The notes under the pieces were generated by a model. It had not been told where the DNA came from, ran no database searches, and was given only the letters and a program-made list of their open reading frames with translations. DNA of 64,000 nt from Argyresthia goedartella (Eukaryota; Arthropoda; Insecta; Lepidoptera; Argyresthiidae): NCBI GenBank assembly GCA_949825045.1, contig OX463810.1, positions 37,768,201 to 37,832,200 of the forward strand, read 5' to 3'. Positions within the stretch are counted from its first letter, which is position 1. Each line of letters starts with the position of its first letter. A program made the position numbers and the translations under genes. Below, piece by piece: positions 33,711 through 44,529 of the stretch.

Positions 33711-33978
33711 TGGCTCAACACAGCCACTAAACCTTGCTGTTAATAGTTTTGTAATTATTTATTCCTGCTTATCAATCATAACAATTAAATTTTTCATATT
33801 TGTATTAGTTAAGCACAACCTATTTTTAAAAGAGATCTAAAAATCAATCTGTGGGAGTTTCTACGCCCTTCTTCTCCCACAGTGGTCCAATGTAGAGAAG
33901 AGGCAAAAAATGACGTTTGCTAAGTATATGTAAATATCTACAGTAATAAAGTACTTTGACTTGACTTGACTTGACTTG
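33711..33978 (+). other. LINE family B 3' UTR and (ACTTG)n tail
   Basis: It contains the conserved hairpin TGTGGGAG(16-nt loop)CTCCCACA at 33850-33881, then GTGGTCCAATGTAGAGAAG and a closing run of ACTTG units (about 33957-33978). The same UTR recurs at 26850, 42860, 53800 and, inverted, at 57490. Confidence 0.75.
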
Positions 33979-34078
33979 GATGTTTTTATGTGTGTAACGT
34001 CGCTGTTTCTGGTATCCCAGTGTGGGGCCAGAAGCAATGTATGTGCCTGTATGTAAATGTTTATTATATATTCACTAG
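33979..34078 (+). mobile_element. SINE S1 3' fragment
   Basis: GGATGTTTTTATGTGTGT, GTGGGGCCAGAAGCAATGTA and TGTAAATGTTTATTA match the 3' half of S1. It abuts the LINE B tail directly. Confidence 0.7.
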
Positions 34079-34079
34079 G

Positions 34080-34685
34080 TCTTTTTTATACTCGTAACGT
34101 AACTTTTAAGGTCAACGTAACGGTAAAGTATTTTTTTATTTTATTTCATAATATATCTAACTAATGTAAATCTAATTAATGAATAGGTGGTGGGAAAATT
34201 AAATAATTGTGATATTATTTTACTCTTCTCTATGACTGGAATCGAATTGTCGATGTCCCCAACAGCCTTTACAAATCCCACACCTTTCTGTTACAACCTG
34301 TAGAATACCAAATTACTATCACATTTCTTCTGATCAAAAGGAAATACAGAGGAGTACAAAAGTTCAGACGAGCCTGTTTGAAGAAGCTGATAATACAGCC
34401 TCGGGTTCGAAGCTTCGGGTCTCAGAGGAACCATTCAGCTGTGAGAGTGACGGGAAGTATGCTCAAGTCAGTTCCTTCGATGTTCGAATGTAGTAGCTAG
34501 TTGAAAGCTAGAGTTCGGAAAAGGTTTAACACTTCTGAACATTCCCTAGTTCTATAGAAAGGTTCTTCTTGGAGGAAATTCCGGATGATCTTAAACGGTT
34601 GATAAATATGTGAAAAATTCTCAAATTATACTTAGACAAGAGGAAAACCCAACCATTATTATTGTTATTTTAATTTTAACATAGA
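34080..34685. other. No gene recognised
   Basis: No coding or RNA signal is visible. ACCTTTCTGTTACAACCTGT near 34283 echoes the end of the MITE relic at 58350. Confidence 0.4.
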
Positions 34686-34689
34686 TTTA

Positions 34690-34850
34690 CATACATGCAC
34701 ATTCATTGCTTCTGGTCCCACACTAGGATACCCTGTGTCGTGGGAACCAGTAAAGCGACGTCACACACATATAAACATCCAAGACCTGTTTTTTTTTTTT
34801 ATCCCCATCCGAGGATCGATCCCGGGACCTCTCGCAGTAGGCACAGCTAC
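34690..34850 (-). mobile_element. SINE S1 copy, head truncated
   Basis: The minus-strand B box (GGGATCGATCC) and body are present, with the internal T-run at 34791-34800. The A-box part is missing. Confidence 0.7.
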
Positions 34851-34918
34851 TATGCCTCGGTTAGACATCAACACTATCATACCTATTTATTGTCTGCTAT
34901 ACTAAAATACTATGAGAC

Positions 34919-35515
34919 GACCTCTGTCTGTGGCGCAGCGGTTGTGGCTCTGCCTAACATGCGAGAGGTCCCGGGTTCAATGGTTGAGATCAAATACATA
35001 TGATGACACTGAACAATTAATAGAAGTATTATCTTATTAAACACTTTATATTCATAGTATACACTACACTCACTTGCACTACACACTTCAGCAAACATAC
35101 ATACATAACACTCTTCAACTACACTCACTTTATTACTTACATTGTGCATTTTTATGATTTTAATGATTATTTTAATATTTAGTTGTACTATTTAACCTGT
35201 TTACAAATTTTATGAACATACAAAGAGGAAAGAGCTATTTTATCTTATCCTATAACACAGGGGAAACCCTACCTTAGGGAGTTACAGTTACTCTAACACT
35301 GTCATCACGTATTAATATGTATAACAAGTGAACTGTAATCACTCAGCTTGAACAAATAAACTATTTCATTTCATTTCATTTCATTGCAATCCCCGGCTGG
35401 GGCTAAAAAAAAACATGGTCTTGGCTGGTCGCTGTTTCTGGTACTCACGACGCAGGGTATCCTAATGTGGGGCCAGAAGCAATGTATGTGCCTGTATGTA
35501 AATGTTTATTATATA
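34919..35515 (+). mobile_element. SINE S1 copy interrupted by a 405-bp insertion
   Basis: The head (CTGTGGCGCAGCGGTTGTGG through CCCGGGTTCAAT) occupies 34919-34981. The body resumes at 35387 with CAATCCCCGGCTGGGGCT and runs to 35515. The tetramer CAAT is present on both sides of the inserted segment, consistent with a 4-bp target duplication. Excision of the insert restores a normal S1 B box region. Confidence 0.8.
34982..35386 (+). mobile_element. Non-autonomous retroelement with (ATTTC)n tail
   Basis: A 405-bp segment ends in AATAAACTATTTCATTTCAT and further ATTTC units immediately before the second CAAT. A reiterated 3' end plus a short target duplication points to a LINE-mobilised element. 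It has no coding frame and no tRNA-like head, so it may be a truncated LINE end. Confidence 0.6.
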
Positions 35516-36030
35516 TTATCATCTATTGATCCCTAGCTTGACATACCGGCATAACGAAATCCCAAAACTATACACACACATACAATATATAATCTAAGCA
35601 ACACAACCACAAACGTAACATTCGTACGCAAAGTTCAGCAAAGCTACAGGGATAACTTAATTGTTAGCTCAACAACTTTATAATTCCAAGTTTATACAAG
35701 CTAAGTATTAACTTGTGCGAGTCGGATTTGTATGTGTGAACGGACGGGAATGTAATTCCAACCTTACTCGCTGATTAAACTACTGAACAAGTTTGTGAAG
35801 AAGTAAAAGGGACTAGCTATCTTGATGTCGAAGTCTTTGTAGACGTAGTTCATAGATACGTGTTATCTATGTACTTTCTGTAAAACTTTGCGGGTCTTTC
35901 TCAAACCCTGATTAATTCTTGGTCTATTTTAAGAGATTTAAGATGCTATTGCGCCAGACAAAAATACTATCCGCAACTGGCGCACAGGCATAAAAAACAG
36001 AATGATAGTCACTGGCCTCCTTGATGGCAT
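35516..36030. other. No gene recognised
   Basis: No coding or repeat signal was found. Confidence 0.4.
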
Positions 36031-36034
36031 ATTC

Positions 36035-36150
36035 AAACGGGACCCTATTCATTTCCGCTGTCCGTCCATCCGGCCGTACGTCCGTCTGTCCGTCCGTCAG
36101 CGGACTATATAGCATGAACCGTAACAGGTCTTTGAGAAATAATGTATAAA
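36035..36150 (+). repeat. Fragment of repeat family G
   Basis: ACGGGACCCTATTCATTTCC, a GTCCGTC run and CATGAACCGTAACAGGTC match the family G order. Confidence 0.6.
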
Positions 36151-36276
36151 TACTACAGTAGGCGCGCAAACTGACTTTCTTGCAGCTATAAGTAGAGTGA
36201 ATTCACTCAACACCAATTCAGTGCCAAGCGCTTGCCGAGCCGTGACGCTTTTGATGCGAGAGTAAGAAACTTAATA

Positions 36277-36342
36277 ATGCCATCATGTGCTCTGCGGTAC
36301 TGTAAAAACTACACCGTACAGACCAATAAAGCCGAGGAATAA
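36277..36342 (+). pseudogene. Possible THAP zinc-finger N-terminus
   Basis: An ATG opens MPSCALRYCKNYTVQTNKAE and then stops. THAP domains characteristically start with M-P-x-x-C-x(2-5)-C followed by a basic/aromatic stretch, and this matches up to the second Cys. The later Cys/His pair and the AVPTIF box are not found downstream. THAP domains occur in host regulators and in P-element-type transposases. This could be a broken copy of either or a first exon, and 20 residues are too few to be sure. Confidence 0.35.
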
Positions 36343-36539
36343 CTATTCAGATTAATTACCCTGTGTTATCAGTAAAATACGCAATTTCAATAATATTTTG
36401 TGAATTACAAAAATCAACAAAGCGACAGCCATGTTTTCTCTTTGGAAATCTAAGAGTAACAAGATTTTTACATGCAGATGTGTCATTTCCGAATACCAAC
36501 GTGTTATGCACGTCATATATTTTGTATTTTTTTATTGCA

Positions 36540-36735
36540 CATGAAAATTCACATTACAACTTATGGAAAAGAATTTACAAAGGCAAGCTTATCTCTAACA
36601 AGAGATTTCTTCCAGCAACCCAAGATGATAAGGATAAATTTCATAGCAGTGACAGGTAGACCCTTGCGCAGAAATACCGCCCATGTTTTACTACCGCAAT
36701 TAATTAATTATATTTATCATCTGACGAAAATTTAA
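36540..36735 (-). mobile_element. LINE family A 3' end fragment
   Basis: GCAAGCTTATCTCTAACAAG followed by AGATTTCTTCCAGCAA is the complement of the LINE A 3' stem-loop. Confidence 0.6.
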
Positions 36736-37131
36736 AGAACTGTCAATTTATTTATTAAACTGACTAACAACATCACAACCAATGAAGAAAAAAACCATTC
36801 AAATATTGAATATGTGCATATTCTCTTTTATTTTATTCCCAAATACACATTATAGGTCGCCTGCGCTTAAAAGTATGCAACCAGTATAGGCAGGATTCAC
36901 TCGATAGGTATACTTTTGGGCAAAGGCGACTGTACGTCTTCGGCATGTCGCATCTGAGCGCAAAGATTGTTATCTATGACAACTGACACGCCCGCTCTCG
37001 TCAAGAGGCCGGGCACATATTTTGTTCGAGCTAGCGTCTCTAGTATTTATACATTATTACTCAAAGTAACAGGTACGTAGAGTTGAAATTCTCTCAGATA
37101 TTTCTTTTGCCGCTACAGCAATAAAAAATGT

Positions 37132-38495
37132 GTACGGGGGGCTGCTAGACTATTTCTATAGTAACTCGAGCGCGTAAGATTAAGACATGGGAGATACCTT
37201 ACACCTTGTTTAGTAACTCCACCAAATCTAAGCTAACCACCTAGAGCCGCGCTGTTAGGGCAACCCCGAAAACAGCGCAGCCGTGCTTTCCTCAAGTTGC
37301 AACGCTCAATCTGACCGCGCGTCCTCTTCCCTACCAGAAATCACCCTCTTTGACCTCCCTATCGCCTAGCAGAACAAAGTGAAGTATTTAGGCGTGAAAT
37401 TAGACTCCCGACTAAACTTAAAAACCCACATTAAGACGGTCCGCGACAAAGCAGCCTTCTACATGAGTAGGCTTCACCCGCTCATGAGAAGTAAAAGTAA
37501 ACTTCCATTGCGCTGCGACATCATGCATAAAGCCGTAGGTGCCACGTGGTACCTCCATAGTGTCTTTAGACTCCCCACAGTAAGTAAAGCAATACATGAA
37601 AGAAGCGTCCGAACGCTACTTCATTAATGCATCTAGCCACCCAAACCCGCTTATCGCATAAGCATCCCTTTATGATCCGACCCCAGACATATATAAGAAA
37701 CACCTTTACTTAAGCGCCCCAAACATGTCCTCCTAGAACCGGAGGTCGATATCACGACAGCTCTTAAAGTCCAACCACCCCCCGCCCCTCAGGCACGTCA
37801 ACTTGACGAAGGCGGTGTTCCCGAAGCACTACAGCGTCTCAGATACCAAATTTGGATTGAAAGAGATCGCCGTCATGATTCGCCGGACACACAGTCTCTC
37901 CCCCCCTTTTGAACCTCCCGGACTGAGGTTAGAGCCCCCCTAAATGACCCAAGTAGTTTAGGATTAGGATAGGCTTTAAAAATCATTATATAGGTAACTA
38001 TCTCATAGTAGCGGGGGCCATCTGTCCCCCTAACAAGCCGCTATCATGGCCCTTTGACTATGAGCTGATGTCCGCTCGTAAAAATCGGGTAAGCAGGCAA
38101 ACTCCTCCCATAGATATCACCCAAATGGGAAAATTGCAGGTAGAAAGCCTTCAGCATATACCGAGGCCATGGCTTACAGTTATATCGATTTTATCGAAAA
38201 CTGTCAAACAATACAACAAAGGGGTTGATTTTAATCCGTATACTACACGAGCTGATGCCCGCTCAATGGGTGTAGGACCCGGACTAGGAGCAGGGAGGTC
38301 TGACTCCTGGGCATGGGTAATTCTATTTTTTCCCCTCCAACAAAAACATAACAACGCCGTTAGGGCAATAAAAAATGTCCAGCCATACTAGTAGGATTTA
38401 CTCGAGCACGTCAGACTTATTAAACAGGGTGTAAGGTATCTCCCATATCTGACACGCTCAAGGTACTCACGAAATCCCTTTTTGACCCCCCGTAC
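37132..38495. mobile_element. DNA element with ~80-bp inverted ends carrying a LINE fragment
   Basis: The left arm (37132-37216) starts GTACGGGGGG and ends GGGAGATACCTTACACCTTG. The right arm (38418-38495) is its inverted partner, with GTACGGGGGG outermost and GGGAGATACCTTACACCCTG innermost; overall similarity is about 80%. The 1364-bp interval holds a jockey-like LINE piece and about 450 bp of unidentified sequence. There is no transposase. I do not recognise the terminal sequence, and a target duplication is not clear because both flanks are A/T runs. Confidence 0.6.
37263..37930 (+). pseudogene. Jockey-like LINE ORF2 C-terminal fragment (family E)
   Basis: Translation gives ITLFDLPIA then a stop, QNKVKYLGVKLDSRLNLKTH, IKTVRDKAAFYMSRLHPLM and, after a jump, ATWYLHSVFRLPTVSKAIHE, then PKHVLLEPEVDITTALKVQ. 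This is the region after the RT palm in jockey-type LINEs (NxxKSxAx...KYLGVxLDxxL). Internal deletions and several stops make it a relic. The RT catalytic core is absent. Confidence 0.75.
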
Positions 38496-38515
38496 TTTTT
38501 TGCATTTATTCTTCT

Positions 38516-38925
38516 ACAATATATCTTAATTTACCTACAGCCAAAAATATGTCTCAATTTACCTCCAGCCAAAAATATATCTTAATTTACTTACAGCCAA
38601 AAATAAATCTTAATTTACCTACAGCCAAAAATATATGTTAATTTAACTACGGCCAAAAATTTATCTAAATTTAACTACAGCCAAAATTATATTTTAATTT
38701 ACCCACAGCCAAAAATATATCTTAATTACCTACACCCAAAATAATGTCTTAATTTAACTACAGCCAAAAATATATCTTAATTTAACTACAGCCAAAATTA
38801 CATCTTAATTTACCTACAGCCAAAAATATATCTTAATTTACCTACAGCCAAAAATATATCTTAATTACCTACAGCCAAAATTATATCTTCATTTACCTAC
38901 AGCCAAAAAATATATCAATTTTCTG
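38516..38925 (+). repeat. 28-29-bp minisatellite, about 14 units
   Basis: The unit is approximately ATCTTAATTTACCTACAGCC followed by AAAAATAT. About fourteen head-to-tail units vary mostly at CCTACAG/AACTACAG and by single-base indels. There is no spacer between units, so it is not a CRISPR array. It begins about 20 bp outside the right arm of the 37132-38495 element. Confidence 0.9.
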
Positions 38926-39234
38926 CAGATAAAAACATATCGGTGCATATTGAACCATGCTCTTCAATAATCCGCTTATTTGTCATCATTACTGTCTGTG
39001 CCATTGCGCATTAACGTCGATACAGCAACACTTACACACAACGCAGCGACTACTAATTTGTCGTACAATACTGCCAATAGAGGGGGTAACTAGAGTACCT
39101 TAAATACATTTTTCTTTGGTAATAAAAGCGAAGTTCACAAGTACAGAAAGAAAGGAATGAAAGGATGTACAAAGCTGTAAATAAACTATGAATAAATTCT
39201 ACTTGAATCATCGCTTTTATGTTCATAATATAAT

Positions 39235-39535
39235 CTAGTGGCCCTGAGGGCAGTAGACCTCGCTAACAGGGGGGACTGTGAACCAATTTATAGGTAAGTA
39301 CTTTAGATTCAATCAAAATCAAGTAGTAAAGTAGCCGCACTAACTTTGTAAACTACATTTTGCGATTTAAAATACAATCTATTGACTTTTCACGAAAATA
39401 GTTATAGTCTATTTCACTCACTCTCATGGTCTGTGTATATCCTCTTTACTAATCCGCCTCCTACTTCGAGGAGGCCAAACTTGGTATGTTTTGAAAATAT
39501 TTCTTGGATTTTTAATGACATCATAACTCCCCCCC
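39235..39535 (+). repeat. Two-copy repeat, copy 2
   Basis: Shared with 19044-19475 in the same orientation; it ends near a C-run at about 39527-39540. Confidence 0.7.
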
Positions 39536-39540
39536 CCCCC

Positions 39541-40320
39541 ATACGATAAACTTGAAGGGGTCGTCGAATGATTTAACCCACTTGTTAAATTATTATAAAA
39601 ACCAACAAGAACAATAATCCGACTGTTTTATCTTTCAATACCAGATACAATACATGCCTTTTTTTTACAATTTGAATTCCAAATCTCCGCCAGTTTGAAA
39701 ACGAAACAAAACTAAATCTACAAAGAAAATACATATAATTATCGAACCTACTCACATAATATCAAGAGAATCGGTTGAGAAATGCGACCAGAAAAAGAGA
39801 AGAGCCGCACAGAAACATGAGTTCTCTTCTCAATAGCGATTCGGCGCTAACAGAGACACTCGAGACGCTAATCTATTGCACAGTAACCAAAATTAATTTA
39901 TGGTTTATTGCATTGACAGCTTTAGTAGAAACTAAGAGAATTACAAGTAAATAATAGCACCTCTCACGCTGACATCTCCGCGTAGACCGGCCACGATTTA
40001 TCGGCTACTGGAGGCGTTTGATAGGCACATTAGCATCGGATTGTGGCGCAATGCCCGCCGTTTGTTGCCGATAAATCAGCTGTTTCAGGCTACAGGCTTA
40101 TGGGGGTAACTGATTGTCATTTATCGATGATGGTAATGATTGTTCAGTGATCATATTCATTAGCATGTTTGCTTACTCTCGGTGACAAGGGTTGTAATGA
40201 TAATGGAGTGTTAAATTTCTAGCTGAAAGTGGGTGTGAATTGGTGTCTCTGTCATCCCATAACAAATGGGGAGAATCTTGACGATACGCACGTATGCATG
40301 TATAACTAGACGATTAATAG
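39541..40320. other. No gene recognised
   Basis: Only a weak relative of the GAGAAATGCGACC repeat near 39775 is visible. Confidence 0.4.
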
Positions 40321-40321
40321 G

Positions 40322-40410
40322 AACTATAGTTATCTGTTATTGTGTGGGCACAACTGTATCTCCGCCCTCCCTCCGTATGAAAGAAGGCGTGACGATTTAT
40401 TGCTATGTCA
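40322..40410 (-). repeat. Dispersed repeat family M fragment
   Basis: TGTGGGCACAACTGTATCTC and GCGTGACGATTTATTG are shared with 50765-50960, 56200-56340 and 58390-58450. Confidence 0.5.
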
Positions 40411-40638
40411 GTTAAAAAATATAGTTATTTATTAAACAAAGCCCAATTCTAGCCCATGTGGATACCTCCAGTAATAGGGATTTGGGCAAAGCGACGGAGC
40501 CTGGATCATTCATTCAGAAACGTTCAGCCAGCCAGCGTGTCTAGACATAGACAGTGATCGGATGTACACGTCGAGTTACAGGACAAGAGAACCGGCTCGC
40601 AGATAAATCAGCTTAAAGTAGAGCCATTACAAGGAGTC

Positions 40639-40734
40639 GCATTTGACATCTGTCAAAAGTAGGGACCGAGGTATGCGTCGGTCTCCCTTACCTTTCTAAC
40701 GCATATCTCTGTTTCTACTGTTGACAAATGCCGA
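40639..40734. repeat. Small foldback
   Basis: GCATTTGACATCTGTCAAAA near the left is matched inverted by CTACTGTTGACAAATGC. Half of the same unit recurs at 56000-56060 (CATTTGACATCTGTCAACAG). Confidence 0.5.
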
Positions 40735-40828
40735 ATGCTATTACTATAATATAAGAATGGTTCCACTTAAGCTTACTGCTTTATTCTTATTACGGCTGTC
40801 ACTCCGCGCAAACTGTTTCACTTCCATA

Positions 40829-42135
40829 CACAGTCAGGTCATAAGTTCTGTCACACAATAAAAACTTTTGAATTTAGAACGCTGACCACAAAAAAGTTTA
40901 TCGAATTCGAATTTCGAATTTTTCATGAAAATTAAAATGTGTACTTTATATTTTCCTCATTTTTAAATATGGCGTGGACACTTAAAGAAGACCGTGTCGC
41001 AGTTATTGCGTTGCATCGTTGCGGTTACGCGCCAATTCAGATTTTCGACTTACTGAAAAATTTGAATATAACCAAAAGATTCGTTTATCGTACCATAAAA
41101 CGATACAATGAAGACTCTAGTGTAGATGACAGGTCAAGAAGTGGTCGCCCTCGCTCTGTTAGGACTCCAGCAGTGATAAAAGCTGTGAAGGCGCGAATTC
41201 AAAGAAATCCCATACGTAAGCAGAAACTGTTGGCCCTTCAGATGGGGTTAAGCAGGACCACGGTGAAAAGGGTGGTTAAATGAAGACTTAGGGCTTAGGG
41301 CATATCGAAGAAAAACAGGACATCGTTTGGACGCTCGTTTAATGGACCTGAGACTGAAGAGATGCCGCGCTTTGTTGAAGCGGTACGCGGGAAAAAAGCA
41401 TCGGGAAATTCTTTTTTCGGATGAAAAAATTTTCACCGTGGAAGAGAGCTACAACAAACAAAATGATAAGGTGTACGCACACAGCAGTGAAGAAGCGAGC
41501 AACCGTATTCCACGTGTCCAACGAGGTCATTTTCCATCCTCGCTCATGGTTTGGTTGGGAGTCTCTTATTGGGGCTTAACTGAGGTACATTTTTGTGAGA
41601 AAGGCGTAAAAACGAATGCAGTTGTGTATCAAAATACAGTCCTCAAGAACCTTGTGGAACCTGTTTCTCATACCATGTTTAATAACAGGCACTGGGTATT
41701 CCAACAAGATTCTGCGCCAGCTCATAGAGCGAAAAGCACACAAGACTGTCTGGCGGCGCGTGAAATCGACTTCATCCGGCACGAAGACTGGCCCTCCTCC
41801 AGTCCAGATTTGAGTCCGTTAGATTACAAGATATGGCAACACTTGGAGGAAAAGGCCTGCTCAAAGCCTCATCCTGATTTGGAGTCACTCAAGGCATCCT
41901 TGATTAAGGCAGCCGCCAATATTGACATGGACCTCGTTCGTGCTGCGATAGACGACTGGCCGCGCAGAATAAAGGCCTGTATTCAAAATCGCGGGGGTCA
42001 TTTTGAATAAACTTTATTACCATAAGAATCTATGTTTTATTAATTTCATTTTGCTATATAAATGTTTACATAAATAATAAACATGTCTAAATTATTTCAT
42101 ATTGCACATGTGACAGAACTTATGACCTGACTATG
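40829..42135 (+). mobile_element. maT (DD37D mariner) element, copy 1
   Basis: A 1307-bp element has inverted ends (CACAGTCAGGTCATAAGTTC at the left) and TA directly outside both. It is nearly identical to copy 2 at 49446-50754. Its transposase gene is broken by one inserted G near 41275. Confidence 0.92.
40969..42010 (+). pseudogene. maT transposase with single-base frameshift
   Basis: It is the same protein as at 49589 apart from a G insertion in GGTGGTT (GGTGTT in the other copy) near 41275, which ends the first frame after about 105 residues. The remaining frame continues to 42010 with the catalytic blocks LFSDEKIF, FQQDSAPAHRA and SPDLSPLDYKIW intact. A few coding substitutions separate the copies (for example TVEE/TDEE, QDCLAA/QDWLAA, DDWPRR/DDWRRR). 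No working transposase can come from this copy without frameshifting, but its ends could still be mobilised by copy 2. Confidence 0.92.
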
Positions 42136-42395
42136 TATAAATTGTAGTTTCCGGCAAAAGATATGGAAACACGAAAATTGTCAGCCGTGATGAGATCAAA
42201 GCCTTCTAAGGTACACAGACTCCGAAAACATGAATGGTCGAAGGAGAATTTTATGCAGAAAGAAAATGCCTTGTAGGTTCTCGTACTGTTGATGTATTTA
42301 AGTTATGCAATGGAATGTGATCACTTTAAAGTTCTATCAGTAGTCGCGTTAGATGTGACCAAACAAAACAAAACATATGCCCGTTGTCTAAGTCT
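42136..42395. other. No gene recognised
   Basis: Short spacer after maT copy 1 with no signal. Confidence 0.4.
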
Positions 42396-42399
42396 AAAT

Positions 42400-42520
42400 T
42401 TTTAATTTTTTATTATTGTAAATATTTACTTATTAAGCGTCATTTTTTTCCCTCTTCTCTATATTGGACCACTTTGGGAAAGAAGGGCGAAGTAACACTG
42501 ATGGTTTTCAAGTTTCCGCG
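42400..42520 (-). mobile_element. LINE family B 3' end fragment
   Basis: CCCTCTTCTCTATATTGGAC and neighbouring blocks are the complement of the LINE B 3' UTR. Confidence 0.6.
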
Positions 42521-42734
42521 CAACTTTCTATATGGATTTCTAGTCGTAATAACATAAAGCACAATTGAAATGCAGACTCTACAACAGATTGTACTACACA
42601 TAATAGCAGGTACAAAGAATGTGATAGATAAAGAACAATTATGTACAAATGCGATCTTATCACTAACAAAGCATTGAATAATTATAATTTCATATTAATT
42701 ATAATATAATCATAATATTAATTTCAGACAAAAC

Positions 42735-42992
42735 ACTATCTGGCTCAACAAATAATTTTGTAATTATTTATTCCTGCTTGTTAATTATGATAATGACATA
42801 TACTTATATGTTTTGTATTAGTTAAGCATAAGCAATTTTTAAAAGAGATCTAAAATTCAATCTGTGGGAGTTTCTACGCCCTTCTTCTCCCACAGTGGTC
42901 CAATGTAGAGAAGTGGCAAAAATGACGATTGCTAAGTACATATAAATATATACAGTAATAAAGACATTTGGAATTTTGGAATTTTGGAATTT
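42735..42992 (+). mobile_element. LINE family B 3' UTR with (TTGGAATT)n tail
   Basis: The hairpin TGTGGGAG...CTCCCACA and GTGGTCCAATGTAGAGAAG are present. The closing array is built of GGAATTTT units instead of the ACTTG units of the 33.9-kb copy. Confidence 0.75.
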
Positions 42993-43394
42993 TTCATAGA
43001 CCTCAAAAGATTCTCCAGAAACTTGTCTCCCTGCACTCAGTTTAATTTCGACTCAGTCCCGGAGAGAGGCAACTGTAGATTGCTTTCAGTACTCTTATTG
43101 GAAAAGGATATGCTTCCCGTACGTTTGTGTGTGACTTTTGTTTTGTACAATTCTTACATGCCATGCAATAACTTTTACTGTGCATAGCTCTGTGTTACCT
43201 ACACGGATACTACCACTGTATATATATATACGCAATCATTGGTTGATTTCTAAGCCCCCAGAAACTAAAGATTTATGGTTATAATTATACTTTCAGACTA
43301 TACTTAATTCTGTATCATTGCAATGGTTCTGTCGTATAAAAAGTGTTAATCTAAGTGCCTATGTACTGCACTGTACCTATACTAACGTAACCGT

Positions 43395-43936
43395 ACCTAA
43401 CGTAAGACCACAGAAAACACAGTGCTGTTATTTACCAATTTATCTGCTTCATATGGAGATGAGTTTAGACGCTCTATTGAGAGTCCATTGGTGAAGAATG
43501 TTTCTAAAGCTCGAGCTACTTCAGTATTAGATTTAATAACATCATCACCTTCCTCTAAGCAGAAATTATTGTCCATAAGGCATAACTTTGCCACTTTCAC
43601 GGTTTATTATTTGCCAAACCGTTTTAATTCTATTGTTTAAAAACATTGCCTTTTTCTAAGTTATATAATTTTCTAAGTTATAATTATAAGTGCAAAGTTT
43701 TTGAATTTCTACAAACAATCAAAAAGTTTTGGAATATTTTCTAACATACTCTTGAAATTTTCTATCAAAGTTATAGGTTTTTTGTTCATAAAGGTACAAG
43801 ACTACGAGTTTCAAAAGTTGCCCGTCATAAAATTTTGATTTAACGTTGTTGATACTGACTTTTTTATTTAAAATTAATTCTAATTTAATAATGTTGAAGA
43901 AATCTGAATACTTTTTGTTCGGATACTGCTCTCCGG
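43395..43936 (-). pseudogene. LINE ORF2 linker fragment (family C-like)
   Basis: Minus-strand frames give AGEQYPNKKYSDFFNIIKLE, KFQEYVRKYSKTF and then, after a shift, KTVWQIINRESGKVAKL, EEGDDVIKSNTEVARALETF and FTNGLSIERLNSSP. This is the stretch between endonuclease and RT in jockey/CR1-like LINEs. It probably belongs to the same disrupted LINE whose endonuclease lies at 45373-45976 on the same strand. Confidence 0.65.
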
Positions 43937-44494
43937 CCAAACCTGCTTAGCTATCGTTTTTTTATGATTGTATATTCACAAGTAAAAATGTGATTAACTG
44001 CTTAAAATCTGATCACAGCGGTCAATTACCAATTACCTAGATATAAATTTGCCTGTCCCGGACTGGCAAATTCATATCTAGGTTTTTCTCATACGGCTCT
44101 AGTCTATGTATGTATGTATGTTATGTAAATATGTGTGGGATATAGGTTATTGGCTTAGGTAATTGGTAATTGACCGCTGTGATCAGATTTTAAGCAGTTA
44201 ATCACATTATTACTTGTGAATGTACAATCGAACCAACTGAATCATGACCCACTTGCCTGATAATTCGTTTGAAACTTTCAAACTTGTAAGATCTATCTTA
44301 TATTATATATTCTATCTGTCAGTGTCTAATCAAATGATAACAAGTTCGTTACCAAGGAAATAAACCTTCAAGCGAATTTCGACCTACTTGCATTTAAGGG
44401 GTTTAGCAAAATAAGGTTATGGTGGGTCATGATTCAGATAGTTCGATTGTACAATCATAACAAAAAAACCGATAGCTAAGCAGGTTTGGCTGGA
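43937..44494. mobile_element. Multi-palindromic MITE
   Basis: The outer inverted ends are CCAAACCTGCTTAGCTATCG at the left, and the same inverted at about 44470-44490. Two inner palindromes are separate. About 65 bp (AGTAAAAATGTGATTAACTG through CAATTACCAATTACCTA) pairs 43975-44040 with 44157-44222. A second pairs GAACCAACTGAATCATGACC near 44230 with its complement near 44430. There is no coding capacity and no clear target duplication. It interrupts the minus-strand LINE. Confidence 0.65.
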
Positions 44495-44529
44495 AAGTGT
44501 CATTCTTGTTAGCTCTAAACTTACATGAT

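Noticed and set aside
38516..38925. CRISPR-like array of 28-29-bp repeats
   Set aside because: Units follow one another without spacers and the context is eukaryotic, so it is a minisatellite.
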